The notes below the pieces were generated by a model that saw only the letters and a list, made by a program, of their open reading frames with translations, searched no databases and was not told where the DNA came from. Below, in pieces: positions 1 through 5,288 of a stretch of 5,288 bases of DNA (its first letter is position 1; the number at the start of each line of letters is the position of its first letter). The DNA lies in assembly GCA_018399915.1 (NCBI GenBank), contig JAGYNW010000158.1:1-5288 (forward strand), read 5' to 3'. The position numbers and the translations under genes are program-made. Source of the DNA: Candidatus Omnitrophota bacterium. Lineage in GTDB: Bacteria; Omnitrophota; Gorgyraeia; Zapsychrales; Zapsychraceae.

Positions 1-32
1 TATTGCCATTAGTTGAAAAAGATTCTGAAATT

Positions 33-1253
33 ATGGATATTGCTAAAAAACCAAAAACCCATGTAGTCAAGGTAGGGAATGTCTTAATCGGAGGGGGCAA
101 CCCGGTCGTGATCCAGTCCATGACAAATACGCCCACCGCTGATGTTGATGCTACCGCGCATCAGATCGTAAACCTGTCTAAGGCTGGAGCTGAACTTGTC
201 CGCATAACGGTTAACGATGAATCCGCCGCCAAAGCTGTCACGGCTATTATCCAAAAACTGAAAGACGCCGGATGTGAAACGCCACTGATCGGGGATTTTC
301 ACTTTAATGGACACACGCTTTTATCAAAATATCCGCAATGCGCGAAACATTTGGCCAAATACCGGATCAATCCCGGCAATATCGGAAAAGGCCGCAAAAA
401 AGATGATAACTTCGCGCAATTCATTAAGGTCGCCCTGGATAATAATAAACCTGTCAGGATCGGCGTCAATTCCGGGTCTCTGGATGAAAGCATTCTCAAT
501 GACCTCAAAAACCATAACAAAAAACAAAAACATCCTAAAAAAGATGCTGATATTCTGGGAGAAGCTATGGTCCACAGCGCGCTACAAAGCAGTCAATACG
601 CGCGGAAGCTCGGACTACCGCCAAACAAAATTATCCTCAGTGTTAAAATGTCTCACCTTCCGGACATGGTGAACGCATACGCGCGGCTCGCTGAGAAATG
701 TTCCTATCCTTTGCATTTGGGATTGACTGAAGCGGGAGGCAATCTGCAGGGCATTGTCGCCAGTTCCGCGGCCCTGGGCATCCTGCTACATCAGGGTATT
801 GGAGATACCATCCGGGTATCATTAACGCCGGACAAAGAGACGCCGCGGTCTCAGGAAGTCCTTGTCTGTCAATTACTCCTGCAATCGTTAGGCTTGCGGT
901 ATTTTTCGTGCAAAATTATTAGTTGTCCGGGTTGCGGAAGGACCGACACCGCCTATTTTAATAGACTTGCCGAACAGATAAAAAAACACATAACCCGCAA
1001 AATGCCGCAATGGAAACAAAAATATCCCGGGGTCGAAAAACTGACGATCGCCATAATGGGGTGTGTTGTGAACGGACCCGGGGAGAGCCGCCATGCGGAT
1101 ATCGGCATAAGCCTTCCGGGAGCGAATGAAAAACTTTCAGCACCTGTTTATGCGGATGGGAAAAAATTAACGGTGATCAAAAATCAGGATATCAAAAAAG
1201 CCTTTATTCAAATCCTTGAAGACTATCTGCATCAAAGGTTCCAAAATTCTTAA
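33..1253 (+). CDS. ispG: 4-hydroxy-3-methylbut-2-en-1-yl diphosphate synthase (IspG/GcpE)
   Basis: Cytoplasmic [4Fe-4S] enzyme of the MEP isoprenoid pathway that reductively converts methylerythritol cyclodiphosphate to HMBPP. From ATG 33 the protein has 406 residues. The N-terminal barrel shows VVIQSMTNT near the start, then LIGDFHFNG and KYRINPGNIGKG, followed by PLHLGLTEAGG and GIGDTIRVSLTP. Cluster ligands are Cys298 and Cys301 (SCPGCGRTD) and Cys344 in MGCVVNGPGE, whose Glu351 matches the family's catalytic Glu seven residues after the third Cys. As recalled, the length and wording match the long Neisseria/Burkholderia/Rhizobium type (about 410-420 aa) rather than the 372-aa E. coli type. 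There is no large plant/Chlamydia-type insert. A Lys-rich loop (NHNKKQKHPKKD) lies at about residues 160-171. A TTG at 3 is in frame, but ATG 33 puts seven residues before the conserved KTH, as in Neisseria. No Shine-Dalgarno motif precedes it. Its stop overlaps that of the convergent phosphatase gene. The family call is very secure; the start is fairly secure. Confidence 0.96.
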   Translation: MDIAKKPKTHVVKVGNVLIGGGNPVVIQSMTNTPTADVDATAHQIVNLSKAGAELVRITVNDESAAKAVTAIIQKLKDAGCETPLIGDFHFNGHTLLSKYPQCAKHLAKYRINPGNIGKGRKKDDNFAQFIKVALDNNKPVRIGVNSGSLDESILNDLKNHNKKQKHPKKDADILGEAMVHSALQSSQYARKLGLPPNKIILSVKMSHLPDMVNAYARLAEKCSYPLHLGLTEAGGNLQGIVASSAALGILLHQGIGDTIRVSLTPDKETPRSQEVLVCQLLLQSLGLRYFSCKIISCPGCGRTDTAYFNRLAEQIKKHITRKMPQWKQKYPGVEKLTIAIMGCVVNGPGESRHADIGISLPGANEKLSAPVYADGKKLTVIKNQDIKKAFIQILEDYLHQRFQNS

Positions 1254-2062
1254 ACAAGAGAAACCACTTCTTCGATCTTTCTTTGACGGAAACGCAGACA
1301 TTCCCGATACCCAGCCCTTTGGGCTGCGGCTATGGCTTGATTAAAATCCATTCCTACTTCTTGCGGACGATGCGAATCCGATCCGAAGATCAAAGGCACG
1401 CCATGCTGAAAAAAGAGTTTAAGGGTGGCTAGCGCAGGATACATCTCCCGGGCGGGTTTCCGTAAACCTGAAGTATTCAGTTCGATCGCCACTTTGCACT
1501 CTTTAAAGATTTCCGCCGTGGCTATGATCTCATCGGAGATATCCTCTGTGGGAAAATGACCGAATTTCTTTACCAGATCCGTATGAGCCATGATATCAAA
1601 AAGACCCGACTGAGCGCACTTCCGCAAAAGTTTGTGATAGGCGCGATAGGTATCATTGATATTAAGCTTTTTTAACTTTTCTTGTTCATCGGAATTATCA
1701 AAACCCCAATCCCCGATATAATGAACCGAACCAATGACATAATCATAAGGATAGGCCTGCAAAATTTTTTCCGTCTGCGCTTCATACCCCGGGATAAAGT
1801 CCGCCTCGATGCCGACCTTAACCGTAATCGCATCCTTGTATTTCTCTTTAACCTGCTCGATCATTTTATGATAGAGAGGAAGTTCATCCATGGCCATGGT
1901 CACGGTTGGATCACGATGCGACACCATGGGGGCGTGATCAGAAAATCCGATTTCCGAAAACCCCAAAGAAATCGCGTGCTCAACATATTCATAGGGTTGG
2001 CCACTGGCATGTCCACATAAATATGTATGTATGTGATAATCAGGTACAGGAAAATGTTTCAT
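1250..2062 (-). CDS. hisJ: HisJ-family PHP phosphatase (histidinol-phosphatase)
   Basis: A 270-residue PHP-domain metallophosphatase of the histidinol-phosphatase HisJ family, which hydrolyses L-histidinol phosphate to histidinol in histidine synthesis. The trinuclear metal-site residues are all visible: D8-x-H10-x-H12 (DYHIHTYLCGH), His43 (GFSDHAP), Glu86 (GIEADF), His114 (GSVHYIG), His160 (DIMAHTDL), and Asp229/His231 (FGSDSHRPQEVG). IELNTSGLRKP at 193-203 is also typical of the family. Length is normal for HisJ and the domain is complete. The ATG overlaps the stop of the upstream membrane protein gene by one base (TAATG), and a GGGAG motif sits 10 bases before it. This makes it the second gene of a two-gene unit and likely translationally coupled. 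No other his gene is in the window, so the substrate is inferred from family only. A phosphatase acting on another small phosphoester remains possible. Confidence 0.88.
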   Translation of the reverse strand: MKHFPVPDYHIHTYLCGHASGQPYEYVEHAISLGFSEIGFSDHAPMVSHRDPTVTMAMDELPLYHKMIEQVKEKYKDAITVKVGIEADFIPGYEAQTEKILQAYPYDYVIGSVHYIGDWGFDNSDEQEKLKKLNINDTYRAYHKLLRKCAQSGLFDIMAHTDLVKKFGHFPTEDISDEIIATAEIFKECKVAIELNTSGLRKPAREMYPALATLKLFFQHGVPLIFGSDSHRPQEVGMDFNQAIAAAQRAGYRECLRFRQRKIEEVVSLV

Positions 2063-3681
2063 TACAGATTTACTCCCGGTTTCGAGATTTGATCTAAAAG
2101 AACCTGCCGATGTTTCTTTGCGGCAGCATTTTGGGGATCGATTTTTAAAATCATATCATAATTTCTCAAAGATGCATCATAATTCTCTAGCATCCGATAT
2201 AAAGCCGCCTTATTAAAATAGGTATTCACATCCCGGGGATCGTGAACCAAAGCACGATCATAGTCGTTCAACGCTTTCTGATATTGTCCCATGATAACAT
2301 ATACATTGGCGCGCGCACAGTAAGCTCTAGCATACTGGGGCAATAGCTGCAACCCCCGAGAATAATCGGCTAAAGCGCGATCCCATCTTTTCTGTTCCAT
2401 CCAGGAATCTGCCCGGTTAAAATAACCCATGGGCTCTTGCGGAAACTTGGTGATCACATCACTCCATAAAGTGATATTATTTCTCCAAACCCCACATCTG
2501 ATTGACGTATGGTAACTAAGAAAAAACAGCACCATAAACAAGCACAATAAAAATACGCCTTTTCTTGCCTCAAGCCAAAGTTTATGACGTTGATACATGA
2601 GCTCACACACCTGGGAGATAATCAAAAATAAACCGATATAAGGCAAATACGTGAACCGGTCCGCTATCAAGACCCTTCCGACGAAATAATAATGCAGATT
2701 AAACAGAATGGTCAAAACAAAGAAACACATACCAAAAAACAGATTCTTAGGTAATCGGGATCGCTGGATCCAAATCCACACAAGAAAAACATACATAAAC
2801 CCTGAAATATAATAAAATGGAGGCAAAAATGCCGACGCAGAAGGCAAAGGATAAAAGGCAGAAAGATCCGAGGGGATAAACAATTTATAAATATACAGAT
2901 ACAGCGCGACTGACGATAAAAAAATGCGGTTTATGAATGAAAATTCCGGCAGATAGGGATAATGTTCCGGAAAAGGGATACGTGCCGCATAAATGGCAAT
3001 AACGCCAAAAATCAAGGAAAGAAAGACAAAGGGGATCTTCTCTAACCATTCCCGTTTTCCCAAGCCGCTTTCGGAATGATAATCCATGAGCAGCAAAACA
3101 AGGGGGAGAGAAACTGCCGCAGGTTTGGACAAAAGCGCCAAAAGAAAGAAGAGGAAACAGCACAAAATATTCTTGATCTCTCTCTTGTTCAAATAAAACA
3201 AATATTGCATTAAGGAAAGCAGGTAAAATAAGGTGAAAAGAACATCTTTGCGTTCGGTTACCCATGCGACAGATTCAACCCGCGTAGGATGAATAGCAAA
3301 CAAGACCATAACCAAAAAGGCGGAAAATTTCTTTCCTGTAAGGCAAAAAACACAATAAAAAACTAATACTGTATTGATAATGTGAACAATCACATTATTC
3401 AAATGGTAAATCCAGGGAGTGTATTGAAAGAAATGATATTCAACCGCAAAGGAAAGGACCGTCAGAGGCTGGTAATTGCCATTAATAAAAGAGGTAAAAA
3501 TATCCCCTATGTGTTCGAGAGAGAGCCCCCGCACAGAAGGATTTTCCAATAAATATAAGGGATCATCCCATTTGACAAATCCATTATTAAGACAGGGCAG
3601 GAAACTCACTGCTGTTAAAATGATAACAGAAAGAAAACACAAGAGAAAAAAGCCCTTAATCTTTAAATATCCGCAACTCAT
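2062..3681 (-). CDS. polytopic GT-C-like membrane protein with three C-terminal TPRs
   Basis: A 539-residue inner-membrane protein resembling bacterial relatives of the TMTC/O-mannosyltransferase group (GT-C fold plus TPR). Hydrophobic segments lie at about 10-29, 92-113, 119-131, 146-163, 171-199, 216-232, 251-268, 289-306, 313-333, 345-358 and 376-390. The first loop carries NGFVKWDD (33-40), whose acidic pair is where GT-C enzymes place catalytic or metal-binding Asp/Glu. Other family motifs are HPTRVESVAWVTERKDVL (131-148), KLFIPSDLSAFYPLP (266-280), ADRFTYLP (340-347) and WRNNITLW (399-406). The tail holds three consecutive 34-residue TPRs at 416-449, 450-483 and 484-517, each with the usual Ala/Tyr/Pro spacing. 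The membrane part is presumed to transfer a sugar from a lipid carrier, with the TPRs binding a partner or acceptor. Substrate and acceptor are unknown, and enzymatic activity is inferred. The start at 3681 is needed to keep the first membrane segment; there is no Shine-Dalgarno motif, and a -10 box lies immediately upstream. Confidence 0.85.
   Translation of the reverse strand: MSCGYLKIKGFFLLCFLSVIILTAVSFLPCLNNGFVKWDDPLYLLENPSVRGLSLEHIGDIFTSFINGNYQPLTVLSFAVEYHFFQYTPWIYHLNNVIVHIINTVLVFYCVFCLTGKKFSAFLVMVLFAIHPTRVESVAWVTERKDVLFTLFYLLSLMQYLFYLNKREIKNILCCFLFFLLALLSKPAAVSLPLVLLLMDYHSESGLGKREWLEKIPFVFLSLIFGVIAIYAARIPFPEHYPYLPEFSFINRIFLSSVALYLYIYKLFIPSDLSAFYPLPSASAFLPPFYYISGFMYVFLVWIWIQRSRLPKNLFFGMCFFVLTILFNLHYYFVGRVLIADRFTYLPYIGLFLIISQVCELMYQRHKLWLEARKGVFLLCLFMVLFFLSYHTSIRCGVWRNNITLWSDVITKFPQEPMGYFNRADSWMEQKRWDRALADYSRGLQLLPQYARAYCARANVYVIMGQYQKALNDYDRALVHDPRDVNTYFNKAALYRMLENYDASLRNYDMILKIDPQNAAAKKHRQVLLDQISKPGVNL
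2073..2077 (-). promoter_or_regulatory. ribosome binding site of the HisJ-family gene
   Basis: On the minus strand the sequence is GGGAG, 10 bases before the ATG at 2062 and inside the last codons of the upstream gene. It is the only start in this window with a recognisable Shine-Dalgarno motif. It supports the ATG that overlaps the preceding stop (TAATG) and hence re-initiation or coupling. Confidence 0.5.
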
Positions 3682-3688
3682 GGGTAAG

Positions 3689-3697
3689 ATTATAGCA
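3689..3697 (-). promoter_or_regulatory. extended -10 promoter of the GT-C/TPR-phosphatase unit
   Basis: Read on the minus strand, 3697 to 3689 is TGCTATAAT, a perfect -10 hexamer with the extended TG. The -35 position (about 3712-3717) reads ATTTAT, a poor match, but extended -10 promoters can do without a good -35. Transcription would begin at about 3681-3682, on or one base before the A of the ATG at 3681, so the mRNA would have essentially no leader. Confidence 0.65.
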
Positions 3698-3702
3698 TAA
3701 TC

Positions 3703-3717
3703 ATTTATTTAATAAAT
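3703..3717. repeat. 15-bp A/T palindrome upstream of the minus-strand promoter
   Basis: ATTTATT-T-AATAAAT has perfect 7-bp inverted arms around a single central base. It lies 6-20 bases upstream of the minus-strand extended -10, covering its -35 position, and about 27 bases upstream of the folE -35. The position would suit an operator or an upstream A/T element. Being purely A/T, it could also arise by chance. Confidence 0.45.
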
Positions 3718-3743
3718 AGGTTCTGACAACGATTTAATGAAGT

Positions 3744-3772
3744 TTGACAGCGTATATCCTCTATGCTATTAT
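3744..3772 (+). promoter_or_regulatory. sigma-70-type promoter of the folE operon
   Basis: A perfect -35 TTGACA (3744-3749) is followed, after exactly 17 bases, by the -10 TATTAT (3767-3772, five of six matches). An extended-10 TG sits at 3764-3765. The predicted transcription start is near A3779, giving a leader of about 50 bases before the folE ATG at 3831. No regulator is identified, and the near-consensus match suggests steady, strong expression. Confidence 0.85.
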
Positions 3773-3830
3773 GTCGCTATTCTAAATTACTCAGTCTAAT
3801 TAATCGCACTAAAAACATACAAAAAAACGC

Positions 3831-4370
3831 ATGGAAAATTTTTATAAAAAAATCATTGAAAAACTCAAAGAAGATCCTGAACGGGAGGGATTGCGCGATA
3901 CACCCCAAAGAGCGGCTAAGGCCTTCCAATACTTGACCAAAGGGTATGCCGAAAATATCGATGAGGTGGTAAACAATGCCATCTTTGAATCGGATAATGA
4001 TGAAATGATCATTGTCAAAGATATTGAACTGTATTCCTTATGCGAACATCACTTGCTTCCCTTTTTCGGTAAATGCCATGTCGGATATCTTCCTGACGGT
4101 AAAATCATTGGATTATCAAAAGTATCCCGGATCGTGGATGTTTTTGCCCGGCGTTTGCAGGTCCAGGAAAACCTGACCAAACAGATCGCTGAAACCCTGA
4201 TGCGCTATACGAATGCCAAAGGAGTAGGGGTGGTTATTGAAGCCCAACATCTCTGCACCATGATGCGCGGGGTTGAAAAACAAAACTCAAAAATGAAAAC
4301 TTCCTGCATGTTAGGGCTGTTCAGAGGCAACCACTCAACCCGTTTAGAATTTCTCAACCTCATCAAATAA
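3831..4370 (+). CDS. folE: GTP cyclohydrolase I (FolE)
   Basis: Catalyses GTP to 7,8-dihydroneopterin triphosphate plus formate, the first step of tetrahydrofolate synthesis; it also feeds queuosine-type deazapurines in many bacteria. The 179-residue protein is the compact bacterial form, lacking the longer N-terminus of the 222-aa E. coli enzyme. EDPEREGLRDTPQRAAKAF (14-32) is the helical entry motif. Zinc ligands Cys71 and His74 lie in SLCEHHLLPFFG, and Cys142 in QHLCTMMRGV. The 71-residue spacing between the two Cys equals that of E. coli Cys110 and Cys181. His73 and His140 match E. coli His112 and His179. GLSKVSRIVDVFARRLQVQ (94-112) is the conserved central helix and GTP-binding stretch. 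ATG 3831 is the only usable start, because an in-frame TAA lies at 3810. The gene follows a strong promoter by about 50 bases but has only an A-rich leader and no Shine-Dalgarno motif. It is the first gene of a folE-folB-fxsA unit. Confidence 0.97.
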   Translation: MENFYKKIIEKLKEDPEREGLRDTPQRAAKAFQYLTKGYAENIDEVVNNAIFESDNDEMIIVKDIELYSLCEHHLLPFFGKCHVGYLPDGKIIGLSKVSRIVDVFARRLQVQENLTKQIAETLMRYTNAKGVGVVIEAQHLCTMMRGVEKQNSKMKTSCMLGLFRGNHSTRLEFLNLIK

Positions 4371-4374
4371 ACAC

Positions 4375-4734
4375 ATGGAAAAAATCACTACGGTCCGCGT
4401 TGAAGATCTGAAGATCCCCGTTATTATCGGCACGCAAAAACAAGAACGTGAGTTTGAACAAAATATCCTTTTGAGCCTTTACCTTCAGTATGATGCGCAA
4501 AAGGCCATTGCTGATGATGCGATTGAAATGGCATTAGATTATAAAGAATTGACCGATATCATCATTGATTTCACAAAGAATACACGTTTTTACCTGGTCG
4601 AAAAATTAGCTGATGAGATCGCAAAATTGATCATGACAAAATTCCCGGTAACAAGGGTTTCCGTACGCATCGATAAACCCACTGCCATTGCGATGGCCAG
4701 GACAACATCTGTAGAACTGACTGTTACACGATGA
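4375..4734 (+). CDS. folB: dihydroneopterin aldolase (FolB)
   Basis: Cytoplasmic aldolase that cleaves 7,8-dihydroneopterin to 6-hydroxymethyl-7,8-dihydropterin and glycolaldehyde in folate synthesis. The 119 residues are the normal FolB length. IPVIIGTQKQERE (14-26) holds the Glu (E24) matching E. coli Glu22. LDYKEL (54-59) supplies Tyr56. TRFYLVEKLADEIAKLI (70-86) carries the conserved Leu-x-Glu pterin-binding Glu76. RIDKPTAIAMA (98-108) supplies the catalytic Lys101. The start lies only four bases after the folE stop, so the two are surely co-transcribed and make two enzymes of the same branch. The dephosphorylation step between them is not encoded here. No Shine-Dalgarno motif precedes the ATG, so translation is probably coupled to folE. 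FolX (dihydroneopterin triphosphate epimerase) is a close relative that sequence alone does not fully exclude, but the folE pairing favours FolB. Confidence 0.92.
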   Translation: MEKITTVRVEDLKIPVIIGTQKQEREFEQNILLSLYLQYDAQKAIADDAIEMALDYKELTDIIIDFTKNTRFYLVEKLADEIAKLIMTKFPVTRVSVRIDKPTAIAMARTTSVELTVTR

Positions 4735-4772
4735 CAGATACTTATTAATTTCAAATTGGCAATTAAAAAACT

Positions 4773-5216
4773 ATGTTCGCATATCTCCTTATCTTATTTA
4801 CGGTTGTTCCTGCTTTGGAACTCTATCTTCTGATAGAAATCGGTTCCTACATTGGCGCAGGCAATACAATATTGATCATCATCATAACAGGTGTAGTCGG
4901 AGCCTATCTGGCCCGCCTTCAGGGATTCTATATATTAGGGAAGATACAGCATTCTTTAAACCAAGGGAACATGCCCAGCGAAGAACTGCTGGATGGGGCC
5001 ATGGTCTTGGTCGGCGGTATCGTGCTTTTGACTCCGGGTTTTATTACCGATACGCTCGGATTTCTCTTATTATTGCCTATGACACGCGAACTGATAAAGT
5101 TTTTACTTAAGAATAAATTGAAAGACAAGCTCAACCAAGGGGATAATATTACGATACGATCTTTCAAGGAAAAGCCTCCTTTTGACAATGAGTATGATGA
5201 TATTGATATAAATTAA
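4773..5216 (+). CDS. fxsA: FxsA-family inner-membrane protein
   Basis: A 147-residue membrane protein of the FxsA family. E. coli FxsA, when overproduced, relieves F-plasmid exclusion of phage T7; the normal cellular role is unknown. Hydrophobic segments lie at about 3-22 (with PALELYLLI), 29-48 (ending GAYLAR), and 75-104 as two stretches split around the family signature LTPGFITDTLGFLLLLP (86-102). A basic stretch (NKLKDKL, 114-120) and an acidic cytoplasmic tail ending YDDIDIN follow. The membrane core is well conserved and the tail is divergent, as is usual for this family. It starts 38 bases after folB on the same strand with no clear promoter or terminator between, so it probably belongs to the folE operon. 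No functional link to folate is known. No Shine-Dalgarno motif is visible before the ATG (the leader is A-rich). Confidence 0.9.
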   Translation: MFAYLLILFTVVPALELYLLIEIGSYIGAGNTILIIIITGVVGAYLARLQGFYILGKIQHSLNQGNMPSEELLDGAMVLVGGIVLLTPGFITDTLGFLLLLPMTRELIKFLLKNKLKDKLNQGDNITIRSFKEKPPFDNEYDDIDIN

Positions 5217-5288
5217 TGTTCTCGTTCGTCCTACTTATGCACAAAGATACTCGGGAATAAAATTATCATTTTTTTTATTTTTTCAGAG

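Larger units (their letters stand above)
3682..3830. other. divergent intergenic promoter region
   Basis: This 149-base A/T-rich stretch is the only sizeable non-coding gap in the window. It contains a leftward extended -10 promoter at its left edge, a 15-bp palindrome, two TGACARCG direct repeats 21 bases apart (3724-3731 and 3745-3752), the rightward folE promoter, and an A-rich folE leader. I see no small RNA gene, riboswitch or terminator hairpin in it. Confidence 0.7.

Noticed and set aside
3..32. TTG at 3 as the ispG start, adding ten residues.
   Set aside because: ATG 33 gives an N-terminus aligned with Neisseria-type IspG, and TTG 3 has no visible upstream context. The extra residues match nothing conserved.
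1254..2061. A histidine biosynthesis cluster around the HisJ-family gene.
   Set aside because: No other his gene is present. The neighbours are ispG and a GT-C/TPR protein, so context does not support a his operon.
1682..2097. Plus-strand open frames opposite the phosphatase gene.
   Set aside because: They are antisense shadows of a well-supported PHP-domain gene, with no recognisable domain or start signal.
3779..3830. A riboswitch (for example tetrahydrofolate-sensing) in the folE leader.
   Set aside because: The leader is only about 50 bases, A-rich, and shows no stable stem; known folate riboswitches are longer and structured.
4745..4766. A/T-rich inverted repeats (TTAATT...AATTAA and AATTG-G-CAATT) in the folB-fxsA gap.
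   Set aside because: Arms are five or six A/T-rich bases with a short gap. They form neither a convincing terminator nor a recognisable promoter.
5216..5260. A 14-codon ORF (starting MFSFVLL) whose ATG overlaps the fxsA stop as TAATG.
   Set aside because: Far too short to support as a gene. The overlap can arise by chance after any TAA followed by TG, and no ribosome binding site or homology supports it.
5256..5283. Possible terminator after fxsA: AATAAAA / TTTTATT pairing followed by a T-rich run (T8, A, T6).
   Set aside because: The stem would be only seven A/T pairs with a 10-base loop and no G/C pair, too weak for a confident intrinsic terminator. It may simply be A/T-rich spacer near the window edge.

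Overview
The window reads as ordinary chromosomal DNA from a bacterium, with six protein genes and little intergenic space. Base composition is moderate (roughly 40-45% G+C by eye). The organism cannot be named from sequence alone. The mix of an MEP-pathway IspG of the long Neisseria/Burkholderia-like type, a polytopic GT-C/TPR protein of a kind common in uncultured phyla, and start codons without Shine-Dalgarno motifs suggests a Gram-negative candidate-phylum bacterium. Omnitrophota is a guess, not a conclusion. No tRNA, rRNA, CRISPR array, insertion sequence or phage gene was seen.

Layout. On the left, ispG (isoprenoid synthesis) runs rightwards, preceded by the possible end of an upstream gene. 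It meets a leftward two-gene unit head-on: a three-TPR, multi-membrane-span GT-C-like protein followed by a HisJ-family PHP phosphatase. The ispG and phosphatase stop codons share the four bases TTAA (1250-1253). The stop of the membrane protein and the start of the phosphatase share one base (TAATG), which points to translational coupling.

A 149-base divergent promoter region (3682-3830) separates this unit from a rightward operon: folE (GTP cyclohydrolase I), folB (dihydroneopterin aldolase) and an fxsA-family membrane protein. The promoter facing folE is near-consensus (TTGACA, 17 bases, TATTAT with an extended TG). The promoter facing the membrane protein is a perfect extended -10 placed so close to the ATG that the mRNA should be leaderless. 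A 15-bp A/T palindrome lies just upstream of it.

Function. folE and folB supply two steps of the pterin branch of folate synthesis: GTP to dihydroneopterin triphosphate, then, after dephosphorylation, dihydroneopterin to 6-hydroxymethyl-dihydropterin. ispG makes HMBPP for isoprenoids. The membrane GT-C/TPR protein has no assignable substrate. I found no clearly novel system. The points worth a second look are the leaderless start, the general lack of Shine-Dalgarno sequences, the coupled GT-C/phosphatase pair and the architecture of the divergent promoter.
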